From NCBI GenBank assembly GCA_026713545.1, contig JAPOOG010000069.1, forward strand, positions 1-54,188: a stretch of 54,188 nucleotides of DNA, written 5' to 3'. Source of the DNA: Bryobacterales bacterium (lineage in GTDB: Bacteria; Acidobacteriota; Terriglobia; Bryobacterales; UBA6623). A program made the translations under genes and the position numbers. Of the stretch, positions 17,433-26,037 are shown piece by piece; within the stretch, counting starts at the first letter, position 1; each line of letters starts with the position of its first letter. Under the pieces are notes generated by a model, which saw only the letters and a list, made by a program, of their open reading frames with translations, was not told the origin of the DNA and made no database searches.

Positions 17433-17900
17433 CTACGCGCCGGGTTTCGCGTCACTAGCCGAAGACGCCCCGACGAGGGCATTCCAGGACTCGATGGCAT
17501 CACCGGCGGGGGAGTGCTTGATTTCGATCCGAATCGAGTCTTCCAAGACCTCGTGCTGGTGCTCGACGCCGAGCGGGTGCTGATAACTGTCACCCTCCTC
17601 GACGACGAAGGTCTCATTAGCGATGCGCATGCGCACGCGGCCTTGCTTCTGATACCCGATGGAGTGATGGTCCGGGTGAGCGTGGAGGCGGTCAACGGCG
17701 CCTTTCGGACGGGAAGCTTCGAAGACGATGAGGTGAGAGGTTGCCATCAGCACTTTGACAGTGTCGACGCCATCCTCGCCACGGGAGTATTCGGGAACGA
17801 GAGCGAGAGGCACGCGCTTCGAAGCCGGCACGAAGAGTTTGCCGGTGTCGTCCGGGTGCATGAAGGCTACTGCGGAGTAGATGGAAACGGGTATGCCCAT
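17433..17900 (-). CDS. cupin-domain protein
   Basis: A 155-residue protein with one cupin barrel. The metal-binding residues are spread over LHAHPDHHSIGYQ and QHPLGVEHQHEVLED, both rich in histidine, and GYQKQGRVRMRI supplies the glycine turn. The substrate cannot be told from sequence; small cupins serve as isomerases, dioxygenases or sugar-binding regulators. On its strand a TATAAT box (17937-17942) lies about 37 bp upstream of the ATG at 17900, giving a leader of roughly 30 nt. Confidence 0.7.
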   Translation of the reverse strand: MGIPVSIYSAVAFMHPDDTGKLFVPASKRVPLALVPEYSRGEDGVDTVKVLMATSHLIVFEASRPKGAVDRLHAHPDHHSIGYQKQGRVRMRIANETFVVEEGDSYQHPLGVEHQHEVLEDSIRIEIKHSPAGDAIESWNALVGASSASDAKPGA

Positions 17901-17936
17901 GTTGTCGGCTCTTTATTGATGTTTGATACGCGGGGA

Positions 17937-17942
17937 TTATAA
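17937..17942 (-). promoter_or_regulatory. -10 box for the cupin gene
   Basis: A consensus TATAAT on the minus strand, with transcription expected near 17930 and an ATG at 17900. Confidence 0.4.
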
Positions 17943-18060
17943 CGGGGTGTTGGCGCTTGGATGGCGCCTTGAGGCCGTGGACATGGTTTGCCCCCCTCTA
18001 TTTCACTCGAGAGTATCTACGTCGGCGTTGGTTTGCGTTCGTTATGCTGATGGACGAGCT

Positions 18061-19479
18061 ATGCGAATCCTACCGGCTATCGGTGCGCTTGTGATCTTGA
18101 GCTGTGGATCGCCGGTGAAGGTTGACATGCCGCCTGATGTGAAGATCGAGGTAGGGAGTCCGTTTCCGAACTTGGTCTTGCCGTTACTCGAAGACGGCCG
18201 GCCGTCTTCGATTGTGCGGTTTCGAGGTAAGAAGACACTGCTGCATGTCTTCGCATCCTGGTGAGCGGGTTGCCGCAAGCACGTGCCCGGGTGGCACGAG
18301 GTGAGTAAAGACCGCTATGAATCCGGCGAGCTTCAGGTTGTGGGGATCATCCAGGAGCAGCACCCGGACCGCTGCCGTTTGTTCATGCAGTGGAAGCGGA
18401 TGGATTGGCCGGTTCTGGTCGACTCTCTGAACTTGCTTCAAATGTCGGCGGTGCCCGTCACGGTAGCGATTGACGAGCACGGGATTGTCCGTGAGAAGAG
18501 ACTGCGGCTGAGCAGCGGGGAAGAGTTCCTCAACGATTTCATGGCGGTCACATTCCGTGCACCGGAGTCCGACGACGCGGTGGAGCCTCCCGCAGAATGG
18601 CCGGAAGCCGTCGAGCCCGCGGATTCGAGCGATGCGCAAGATTGGAAGAATTTCGGCGATCTGATCGTGCGGTCAAACGAGATCGATCGCATTGACGAGG
18701 CCATCGCGGCGTACGGACGAGCGCTCGAGATGGAGCCGCAGGACGGCTGGGTGCAGTTCCGTCTGGGAGTAGCGTTTCGGAAACGCTATGACTCGGCCCG
18801 CCGTCAAGCGAGAGACTTTCAAGCTGCGGTGAATCATTGGCAAGCAGCACTCGACATCGACCCGAATCAGTACATCTGGCGGCGGCGCATTCAGAAATAC
18901 GGGCCGCGGCTCGAAAAGCCGTATCCGTTCTACGACTGGGTTCCGCAGTCTCGCGAAGAGATTGCAGCGCGGGGGGGAATACCTTGGGAGTTGGCCGTCG
19001 AACCAGGCAGAGCGGAATTCGCCGAGCCTCTGGAGAAAATTTCGCAGAAGGATGCTCCGGTCGACCCGCCGGACCCCGGGGGCCGCATTCATCGTGACGA
19101 TGGCGAGTTCATTGACTTGGAGATGGTGGTTGTACCTGGCTTGATTCGACCGGGAGAGGCAGCACGGGTTCATGTGAATTTCCAGCCGCGAAAAGAGAGC
19201 AAAGCGCACTGGAACAACGAACAGGACGGGGTAGAAGTTTGGCTGAGAGAACCCGAGGGCTGCCGCGTAGATGGGTTGCATCGGCAGCTTACGAATCCGT
19301 CGGAGGTCGTCAGCTTGGAAGAGAGAAAGGTTGAATACGAGATTCAATGTGATGCAGAGGCTGCGCTGGGAGACCGCTCGCTTGGCGGGTACGCATTGTA
19401 TTACGTTTGCGAGGACGTGAAGGGGACATGTCTTTACCGGCGACAGGATTTCGCAGGTTCGGTTGCGGTGCGGGAATAG
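18061..19479 (+). CDS. probable selenoprotein: TlpA-like thioredoxin lipoprotein with TPR and DsbD-alpha-like parts (in-frame TGA = Sec68)
   Basis: Read through TGA 18262-18264, one 472-residue protein results. It has a short signal with lipobox ILSC and a redoxin fold (about residues 30-165) whose active site is FASW-U-A-G-C-RKH: Sec68 where the family has the first redox cysteine, Cys71 as resolving residue, and the cis-proline AVPVT about 75 residues later. A TPR-like segment follows (about 193-270). The C-terminal domain ends YYVCEDVKGTCLYRRQDF, like the cysteine pair of DsbD-alpha-type domains. It probably reduces periplasmic thiols or peroxides. Neither half alone would be a sensible protein. 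A SECIS-like stem-loop starts 18 nt after the TGA. Neighbours are unrelated (cupin; larC). A Cys-to-stop pseudogene is the alternative. Confidence 0.78.
18282..18298 (+). promoter_or_regulatory. candidate bacterial SECIS stem-loop
   Basis: CGTGCC and GGCACG pair perfectly (6 bp) around the five-base loop CGGGT. The loop begins 24 nt after the last base of the TGA. Published bSECIS rules ask for an apical loop 16-37 nt from the UGA, a small loop, and a G in its first two bases; all three hold. The SelB protein and tRNA-Sec would be encoded elsewhere. Confidence 0.65.
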
Positions 19480-19571
19480 CCGTCTGTATCCCGCCAAGCT
19501 ACTCCTGAACATTCGTGTGTCCGTTGTTTCAGACACAGCTTGTTAGGATAGGTGTAGCGGGCCTTGCCGGG

Positions 19572-19598
19572 TCTAATCAACGTATTCCGTTGATTAGA
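19572..19598. promoter_or_regulatory. perfect 11-bp inverted repeat upstream of larC (operator or attenuator)
   Basis: TCTAATCAACG and CGTTGATTAGA flank a five-base spacer (TATTC). A third half-site, TCTAAT, lies at 19611-19616. The palindrome ends 46 bp before the larC start and has the form of a dimeric repressor site. It could instead fold as an RNA hairpin, but no T run follows it. Confidence 0.5.
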
Positions 19599-19644
19599 AA
19601 GAGCTTGCGGTCTAATTTAGGTGGTCGGAGGGGGCTGTTCAGCG

Positions 19645-20823
19645 ATGAGAATCTGCTACCTGGACTGCTTTTCGGGCATCGCGGGCGACATGCTGCTCGG
19701 AGCGCTGGTCGACGCGGGCGTCGACCGGGCACAGATTTGCGCAGAGGTCGGCAAGCTGGGTCTGGATGGCGTCGACCTGCGGTTTGAAAAGTGCCTGCGG
19801 GCGGGGGTTTCCGGGACAAACTTGACGGTCGAGGTTACTCATGACCACAGCCACCGCTCGCTCAGCAAGATCGAAGAGATCATTGTTTCGAGCAGTTTGG
19901 AAGCCGAGATCAAAGAGCGCAGCATCCGCATCTTCCGGCGGCTCGGAGAGGTCGAGGCGGCGGTGCATCAAGTGCCGGTTGAACAGGTTCATTTTCACGA
20001 GGTCGGGGCGTTGGACGCCATCGTGGACATCGTCGGGGCCTGTGTCGGATTCGAGGCGCTAGGCATCGAGAAGATCTATTGCTCGCCGCTCAACCTGGGT
20101 AGTGGAACGGTGAGGACGGCCCACGGAGTAATGCCGGTCCCGGCGCCGGCGACGGCATTGCTTGTGAAGGACGTACCGACGTATGCCGACGGTCCGGCGG
20201 TGGAGTTAACGACTCCGACCGGAGCGGCTATCGTGACCACGCTCGCCGAGAGCTTTGGCGCGATGCCTGCGATGAACATCGAGAGTGTCGGCTATGGAGC
20301 CGGTGACCGCGATTTCAAGGGCCGTCCGAACCTGGCGCGGGTGCTGGTGGGCGAAGCCGGAGGTGCGCGCGAGGCGACGCGGATACATGTGATCGAGGCG
20401 AATGTAGACGACATGAGTCCGGAATGGGTTGGCTATGTTCACGAGCGATTACTCGAAGCCGGCGCGCTGGACGTGACGTTGACACCGGTCTACATGAAGA
20501 AGGCTCGGCCGGGGTGCACGATCAGCGTGTTGGTCCGGCCCGAGGACCAAGAGCGGCTCGGCGAGCTTTTGCTCACAGAGACGACGACAATCGGGATTCG
20601 CACGTTCACGGCCGAACGAAGAGTGCTGGATCGTGCTTCTAGAGCTGTCGAGACGCCCTACGGCACGGTGAACATTAAGGTAGCGACGGAGAACGGCTCA
20701 GTGCGGAATGCCGCGCCGGAGTACGAAGATTGCCGGCGCATCGCACGCGAAAAGAACGTCCCTTTCAAGGAAGTCTGGCAGCAGGCCCATTTCGCCTACC
20801 TGAGCCTGGACACGGAGTCATGA
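19645..20823 (+). CDS. larC: LarC, nickel-pincer cofactor biosynthesis (nickel chelatase)
   Basis: LarC inserts nickel into pyridinium-3,5-bisthiocarboxylate mononucleotide to make the pincer cofactor of lactate racemase and its relatives, using CTP. The 392-residue protein has the family start RICYLDCFSGIAGDMLLGAL, a His-rich VTHDHSH loop near residue 70, HFHEVGALDAIVD, and the C-terminal half with IEANVDDMSPEW. In Lactobacillus plantarum larC is made by a programmed frameshift; here it is a single uninterrupted frame. ATG 19645 follows GGAGGGGG. The stop overlaps the metG start (ATGA). No larA, larB or larE is in the window. Confidence 0.9.
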   Translation: MRICYLDCFSGIAGDMLLGALVDAGVDRAQICAEVGKLGLDGVDLRFEKCLRAGVSGTNLTVEVTHDHSHRSLSKIEEIIVSSSLEAEIKERSIRIFRRLGEVEAAVHQVPVEQVHFHEVGALDAIVDIVGACVGFEALGIEKIYCSPLNLGSGTVRTAHGVMPVPAPATALLVKDVPTYADGPAVELTTPTGAAIVTTLAESFGAMPAMNIESVGYGAGDRDFKGRPNLARVLVGEAGGAREATRIHVIEANVDDMSPEWVGYVHERLLEAGALDVTLTPVYMKKARPGCTISVLVRPEDQERLGELLLTETTTIGIRTFTAERRVLDRASRAVETPYGTVNIKVATENGSVRNAAPEYEDCRRIAREKNVPFKEVWQQAHFAYLSLDTES

Positions 20824-22772
20824 AGTACTACCTGACAACCCCTATCTATTACGTCAATGCGACGCCGCACATCGGCCACGCCTACACGACGATCGTGGCG
20901 GACACCGTCAAGCGCGTGCGCCGCATGATGGGCGAGGAAGTCTATCTGTGCACGGGCACGGATGAGCACGGGCAAAAAGTCGAGCGCTCGGCTGGAAAGG
21001 CCGGATGGACTCCGAAGGAGTTCACAGACCGCGTCTCGGCCGCTTTCCGCGACGAGTGGGACGAACTGGCGATCGACTACGACTTCTTTGTCCGCACGAC
21101 GGAGGAGCGGCACAAGCGGACAGTGCAATGGTTGTTCGAGCGCTGTGAGGCAAACGGGTTCATCAAGAAAGACAGCTATACCGGCAAGTATGACGTGACG
21201 AGCGAGGCGTTCGTCACGGATGAAGAAGCAGAGAAGATCAGCGGTCCGTTGGAAGTAGTGACTGAGGATAACTACTTTTTCAAGCTATCGGAATTTCAGG
21301 ACAGGCTTCTGGGGCACTATGAACAGAACCCGGAGTTCATTCGGCCGGAGTCGCGGCGCAACGAGGTGATCTCATTCGTCAAGGGCGGATTGAAAGATCT
21401 CTCGATCAGCCGCGCGACGCTGAAGTGGGGCATCCCGCTACCGAAAGACCCGGACCATGTTTTCTATGTGTGGTTCGATGCGCTGACGAACTACATGACG
21501 GCGCTGGGCTACGGCAGCGACCATGCTGATCCGAAGGGCTTGTGGCCGGCGGATGTCCATATCGTCGGCAAAGAGATCGTACGCTTCCACGCGGTCTATT
21601 GGCCTGCGTTTCTGATGGCGGCCGACTTGCCCTTGCCAAAGGGAGTGTACGCCCACGGGTGGCTCATCTTTCAGGAAGAGAAGATGAGCAAGACGAAGGG
21701 CAATATCGTGCGCGCCCGTCCGATCCACGAGGTAGTGGGCATCGAGGGGCTCCGCTACTACCTGCTGCGGGAGATCGTCTTCGGGCTAGACGGCAACTTC
21801 AGTTACGAGGGCTTGGTCGGGCGCTATAACGCTGACTTGGCGAACGGCTTAGGCAATCTGGCGAGCCGCACGCTGTCGATGATACACCGCTATTGCGGGA
21901 GCGCCGTTCCGGAACCTCCGCCTGATAGCGGGGGTGCGCTTGCGCCTCTGGCGGTGGAGACGATCACGAAGACGCGCGACCATTTCGCTGCGTTCGCGTT
22001 CTCGCGGGCGCTGGAGGCGATCTGGGCGCTGAGCGGGGCCGTCGACAAATACCTAGTCGAACAGAAACCTTGGGTGCTGATCAAGCGAGAGGACAATGCG
22101 TCGCAGGCGCAGCTATGGGCGACGCTGTACAACGCGGCGGAAGTGCTACGGATCGTAAGCGCTCTGGTCTCTCCCGTCCTCCCCAAAGCCGCGGCGGAAA
22201 TATGGCGGCAGCTCGGACAGGAGTCGGATTTGCAAGATGTCCGCTATGACGAGTTGGAGTGGGGGCAATTACGGCCGGGCTCCAAGCTGCCCGGGGGAGA
22301 TAACGTGTTCCCGCGCTTGGATGTGACCGCGTCGGTGAAAAGAATGCAGACACTCGAGCAAGAAGTGTTGAAACAGCAGGCCGCGATCATGGGCAAGACC
22401 GAAGAGCCGACCACACCGATCTTGGAGCCACCCCCGGAATCGGAGCGGATTGACATTTCCGATTTCGCGAAAGTTGAGATGCGGGTCGGCGTTGTGAAGA
22501 CCGCCGGGAAGGTCAAAAAGGCGGACAAGCTGTTGCACTTGACCGTAGACATCGGCGAAGTAGAGCCGCGCTCGATCGTCGCCGGCATCGCGGGCGCTTA
22601 TGAGCCGCAGAGCCTGATCGGACGCAAAGTGGCGATCGTCTCAAACCTCAAGCCTCGCAAGCTGCGCGGCCTTATCTCCGATGGCATGATCGTCGCGGCA
22701 TCGGGCGAAGGCGGAAATCCTCATCTCGTCAGCTTTCTCGAAGATGTGCCCATCGGCGCGCGATTGAGTTAG
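20820..22772 (+). CDS. metG: methionyl-tRNA synthetase with fused C-terminal tRNA-binding domain
   Basis: Charges tRNA-Met in the cytosol. It has 650 residues: HIGH at 17-20, KMSKT at 288-292, the anticodon-binding helical domain to about 510, a charged linker, and an OB-fold EMAP-II-like tRNA-binding domain from about residue 545 (FAKVEMRVGVV ... GMIVAASG). The insertion (GKYDVTSEAFVTDEEAE) lacks the zinc-binding cysteine pairs, so it belongs to the zinc-free form. The ATG overlaps the larC stop by four bases, implying translational coupling. Confidence 0.96.
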   Translation: MKYYLTTPIYYVNATPHIGHAYTTIVADTVKRVRRMMGEEVYLCTGTDEHGQKVERSAGKAGWTPKEFTDRVSAAFRDEWDELAIDYDFFVRTTEERHKRTVQWLFERCEANGFIKKDSYTGKYDVTSEAFVTDEEAEKISGPLEVVTEDNYFFKLSEFQDRLLGHYEQNPEFIRPESRRNEVISFVKGGLKDLSISRATLKWGIPLPKDPDHVFYVWFDALTNYMTALGYGSDHADPKGLWPADVHIVGKEIVRFHAVYWPAFLMAADLPLPKGVYAHGWLIFQEEKMSKTKGNIVRARPIHEVVGIEGLRYYLLREIVFGLDGNFSYEGLVGRYNADLANGLGNLASRTLSMIHRYCGSAVPEPPPDSGGALAPLAVETITKTRDHFAAFAFSRALEAIWALSGAVDKYLVEQKPWVLIKREDNASQAQLWATLYNAAEVLRIVSALVSPVLPKAAAEIWRQLGQESDLQDVRYDELEWGQLRPGSKLPGGDNVFPRLDVTASVKRMQTLEQEVLKQQAAIMGKTEEPTTPILEPPPESERIDISDFAKVEMRVGVVKTAGKVKKADKLLHLTVDIGEVEPRSIVAGIAGAYEPQSLIGRKVAIVSNLKPRKLRGLISDGMIVAASGEGGNPHLVSFLEDVPIGARLS

Positions 22773-22995
22773 TCGCCGCGGCGGCTTCTTCACATGCCTT
22801 GACCATGAGGTTGGGAAAGCTGGATGCTGTCCCGCCGGCACGCGCGGCAGAGTTGTCAGATGTCAGAACAACCGTGACTGAGATGGTCTGGACTTCGCAT
22901 CGACAGGCCTGATGACACGGACAAGCGGAATCGCAAGGAGCGATCGGATGGCGGCTGCATGCTGACCCAGCCCCCAGGTCAGTCATCGAAATGAA

Positions 22996-23082
22996 TGGTG
23001 CGGAGAGGGGGACTCGAACCCCCATGAGATTTCTCCCACTAGCACCTCAAGCTAGCGCGTCTGCCAGTTCCGCCATCTCCGC
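22996..23082 (-). tRNA. tRNA-Leu (anticodon GAG), CCA encoded
   Basis: An 87-nt class II tRNA. The acceptor arm is GCGGAGA/TCTCCGC, the anticodon stem CTAGC/GCTAG surrounds loop TTGAGGT (anticodon GAG), the variable arm is long (tgggagaaatctca), the T arm is GGGGGTTCGAGTCCCCC, and the CCA is genomic. It reads leucine CTC/CTT codons. Confidence 0.95.
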
Positions 23083-23117
23083 TGTGTCGTGAACGCAAGG
23101 ACTTTAAGAAGGAGGGA

Positions 23118-23522
23118 TCACTCCTGCCGAGGTGCCTCGCTGCTTGACGCTCCCTGCGAACCGTCCTTGGTTGAAGCCGCCTCTTGACCAGTATCTTCCT
23201 TCGCTTGCGGGGCGCCCACCGGCTCGGAGGTTTCGGGCGCGGCGGCCCCGGTGCCGGTTCGTTCGATCACCGAGTCGCCGATCGACCTGTTACGTCCGGC
23301 TTCGATCCCGAGCCAAATCGATGTCAGCATAAAGACGACTGCCGCGAAGGTCGTTGCTTTCGAAAGCATGGTCGCCGCGCCGCGCGGGCCGAAAGCCGTC
23401 TGCGAACCCATGCCGCCGAAGGCGCCGGCGAGGTCCGCTGCCTTGCCGCTCTGGAGGAGCACGACGACGATCAGAAAAAGGCAGACGACAACATGAATAA
23501 CGGTCAGGAAGATTTCCAGCAC
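23118..23522 (-). CDS. secG: SecG, preprotein translocase subunit
   Basis: Small inner-membrane subunit of the SecYEG channel. Two helices flank the signature LLQSGKAADLAGAFGG (about residues 22-38), with SQTAFGPRGA next, as in the family. The tail of about 50 residues is low-complexity (Ala, Glu, Ser, Pro), which is common in SecG. The start is a GTG at 23522. It lies 43 bp downstream of tpiA on the same strand, the tpiA-secG order found in many bacteria, and is followed by tRNA-Leu. Confidence 0.93.
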   Translation of the reverse strand: MLEIFLTVIHVVVCLFLIVVVLLQSGKAADLAGAFGGMGSQTAFGPRGAATMLSKATTFAAVVFMLTSIWLGIEAGRNRSIGDSVIERTGTGAAAPETSEPVGAPQAKEDTGQEAASTKDGSQGASSSEAPRQE

Positions 23523-23565
23523 GGTATATCGACTCCTTGTATCCGCAACCGCGTCAGCAAGCCCG

Positions 23566-24333
23566 TCAAGATTGGTAGTGGATGATCGCCGCCATCAAAG
23601 CCGGCTCAAGACTGGCACCGCCCACCAAGCCGCCATCGATGTTCGGGCACGCCATCAGGCCTTGAATGTTGGCCGGTTTGACGCTGCCTCCGTAGAGAAT
23701 TCGCAAGCGTTCCGCAGTCTCCGCACCCAAGTTTTTACGGACTCGGCCGCGGAGGGTCTGATGCGCTTCCTCGGCGATTTCGGGGGTGGCCGTTCGTCCC
23801 GTACCGATGGCCCAGACGGGCTCGTACGCTACGATTATAGGCGACGCCGATTCGGGGGTCAATGAAGCGAGCGCCCTGTCGATCTGACGTAAGAGCACTT
23901 CTGTTGTTTGACGGGCCTCCCGCTCGGCGAGCGTTTCGCCCACGCAAACGATGGGCCGGAGCCCGCCTTCCAAGGCGGCCCGAACGCGCCGGTTGACGGT
24001 CTCATCGGTTTCTCCAAAATACTGTCTCCTTTCGCTGTGACCGATAATCACGTCGCTGCAGCCTGCGGCCCGCAACATGGGCGCGGAAACCTCGCCGGTA
24101 AACGCGCCTTCTTTCTCCCAATGCAGATTCTGGGCCGCGATACGGATGCTGCTGCCTTGAACGGCTTCCGCCGCTGCCGCAAGGGCTGGGAAGGGCGGGG
24201 CAATCACAATTTCGCAATCCTCGGTGTACTGCGTGAGGATCTTGACTTCATTCAGGTAGACGACGGTTTCCGCCACCGTCTTGAACATCTTCCAATTGCC
24301 CGCCAAGACGGGCGTGCGGGTTGTTGCCGCCAC
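23566..24333 (-). CDS. tpiA: triosephosphate isomerase
   Basis: Interconverts dihydroxyacetone phosphate and glyceraldehyde 3-phosphate. The 255-residue protein has the full set of active-site motifs: GNWKM (Asn, Lys) at 12-16, the electrophile His in VIIGHSERR near 100, the catalytic Glu in VAYEPVWAIGTG near 170, and the phosphate-binding ILYGGSVKP and GGLVGGASL loops. The start is a GTG at 24333 preceded by GGAGGG. Transcribed with secG. Confidence 0.96.
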   Translation of the reverse strand: MAATTRTPVLAGNWKMFKTVAETVVYLNEVKILTQYTEDCEIVIAPPFPALAAAAEAVQGSSIRIAAQNLHWEKEGAFTGEVSAPMLRAAGCSDVIIGHSERRQYFGETDETVNRRVRAALEGGLRPIVCVGETLAEREARQTTEVLLRQIDRALASLTPESASPIIVAYEPVWAIGTGRTATPEIAEEAHQTLRGRVRKNLGAETAERLRILYGGSVKPANIQGLMACPNIDGGLVGGASLEPALMAAIIHYQS

Positions 24334-24806
24334 AGACCCTCCAATAGAGGTCGGCTCGCTTGTTCGGTCAACAGCGAGAGCTCACGAACTCTTGAGAACG
24401 ATGTTACAACGTTGCGCGCTGGCGGTTATGTGGTGAGGCCCCGTGAAAGTCGTCAGGCGGCGGTCGGGAGATTCCTGGTGAGAAGTTCGGGGAACTTCTT
24501 ATGGACGGGGTTGCGAGAGTGAGGATGAACTCCGCATCTGACCCCAAGCGGTTTCGAAGACATCATGCAAATGCCGAGAGAACTTACAGCGCCTCTCTGC
24601 GGCGACATCGTCACTATATATCGCACCCTTGTGATCTCGGCGGCTTCGCGGCATTACTCCAACGGATCAAAAGACTTCCTGATGCCGGATGCCATGAAAC
24701 TCATGACAAGCCTCTCGGAGTTTTTACGACTTCTCGCAACCCTGCTGCTCGTTGGTTTCGGTACACTCACAAAGTAATCGTCTCGCTCCAGTGGAGGATC
24801 TTCTGA
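24334..24806. other. 473-bp divergent intergenic region with a hairpin
   Basis: No gene is supported; small frames around 24501-24806 lack family features. An 8-bp perfect hairpin, AGAAGTTC-GGG-GAACTTCT, lies at 24481-24499 without an adjacent T run, so it may be an operator or RNA structure rather than a terminator. The promoters for tpiA (left) and for the MBL-fold gene (right) must lie here, but no strong hexamer pair stands out. Confidence 0.4.
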
Positions 24807-25784
24807 ATGAATCGTAAGAGGGTTTTTGCTTCGCTGTTGTTCGCACTCCTTGTCGGAACTGCGTTCTGGATCTCCCCCAGCGAAGCGCAGCCGTGGACCG
24901 TCAAGCAAGTGGCCGACGGGGTGTGGTTTCGTGAGGGCGAGCGGCGTCACCACGGACATTGCAACAACGTCATCATCGAGATGAAAGACTTCCTGATCGT
25001 CGTTGACGCCAACTTTCCCAGTGGCGCTCAGGCCGTGATGCGGGATCTCAAGAAGATCTCCTCCAAACCGGTCAAGTATGTGTTCGATACGCACCACCAC
25101 GGCGACCATGCTTACGGCAATCCGGTCTGGACCCGGCAAGGTGCGACGACACTGGCCTATGTAGGCGTTAGCGAGGAGATGGAGCGCTACGAGCCGCAGC
25201 GGTGGCAGGAGGCAGCCAAGGTGCGTAAGGGCATTGCAGCTCTGGGACTCGAGGCTCCCGAGCCCCCGAAGAAGACGTTCTCGGAATCACCCTTTGTGAT
25301 CGAGGACGAGAAGCGCCGGGTCGAATTCCATTTCTTCGGCTGGGCGCACACACGGGGTGACGGCTTTGCGTACTTGCCCCATGAGAAGATTCTCTGCACC
25401 GGCGATGCGATTACCAACGGACCGTTCAACTATACCGGCGATGGCTACATCGGCAATTGGCCGAAGGTCGTGGAAGCCGCCAAGGGTCTCGATGTGGAGA
25501 TCGTCTTGCCCGGCCATGGCGGGATCGGAGGCACCGAGCTGCTCGATGGCGAACAGAGATTCATGACCGAGCTTCATGCTGCAGTCAAGGAAGCCATCGA
25601 TGACGGTCAAACGCTGGGAGACCTTGTCCGAATGGGGAGGGATGGCGAGCCGGTCTCGACGACGGTCGTCCTGTCCGACGCCGTCAAGAACTGGGTGGGT
25701 GAGAGGCTGGCTCTACAAGTGCGCGACGCCTACGAGGAGATCACACAGGGCAAGCCGCACGGCGAAATCCTCGCGGGAAGCTGA
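24807..25784 (+). CDS. exported MBL-fold metal-dependent hydrolase
   Basis: A 325-residue protein with a Sec signal peptide (about residues 1-28, ending SEA-QP). It carries the zinc site of the metallo-beta-lactamase fold: HHHGDH at 96-101, a His in FFGWAHTRGD, the bridging Asp in CTGDAITNG and the last His in LPGHGG. After the fold comes a helical tail of about 90 residues. The substrate is unknown; similar secreted MBL proteins act on varied esters, lactones or sulfur compounds. The ATG at 24807 follows ggaggatcttctga. Confidence 0.82.
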   Translation: MNRKRVFASLLFALLVGTAFWISPSEAQPWTVKQVADGVWFREGERRHHGHCNNVIIEMKDFLIVVDANFPSGAQAVMRDLKKISSKPVKYVFDTHHHGDHAYGNPVWTRQGATTLAYVGVSEEMERYEPQRWQEAAKVRKGIAALGLEAPEPPKKTFSESPFVIEDEKRRVEFHFFGWAHTRGDGFAYLPHEKILCTGDAITNGPFNYTGDGYIGNWPKVVEAAKGLDVEIVLPGHGGIGGTELLDGEQRFMTELHAAVKEAIDDGQTLGDLVRMGRDGEPVSTTVVLSDAVKNWVGERLALQVRDAYEEITQGKPHGEILAGS

Positions 25785-26037
25785 AGGGCGCTTACTACGG
25801 TGTGGTATTTGCGCTGCCAAGCCCGGTCTGAAGTACGGCCTCTTCGGGATAAGCCCGGTCGGAACCTCCTGCGCGCTTCAGAGTCGTTGCCGACAATAGA
25901 GACAGGGAGAGTTGAATGGCAAGAATCCTTGTTGTGATGCGGACCGTTGCGACCATGGCTTCGACCGTTCAATTGCAGGAAGCCTCTTCGAAGTCCCGGT
26001 ACGCTGGGACTGGTTGCTGATGGCCGTTCGTCCCGGC

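Noticed and set aside
18061..18264. Short stand-alone lipoprotein ending at the TGA, and a separate gene starting at 18283
   Set aside because: The first half would stop at a thioredoxin strand just before its active site, and the second would begin without the fold's first half. The joined reading explains both.
18262..18264. TGA read as tryptophan (altered genetic code)
   Set aside because: Pyruvate kinase, larC, aroK, the LON-domain gene and others end properly at TGA, and a Trp here would destroy the redox motif.
22729..23025. Small protein frame over the tRNA-Leu
   Set aside because: Its first residues are translated from the tRNA T arm and acceptor, a typical artefact.
24565..24777. 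70-codon frame before the MBL-fold gene
   Set aside because: Some hydrophobic residues at the end, but no ribosome site, family or conservation evidence.
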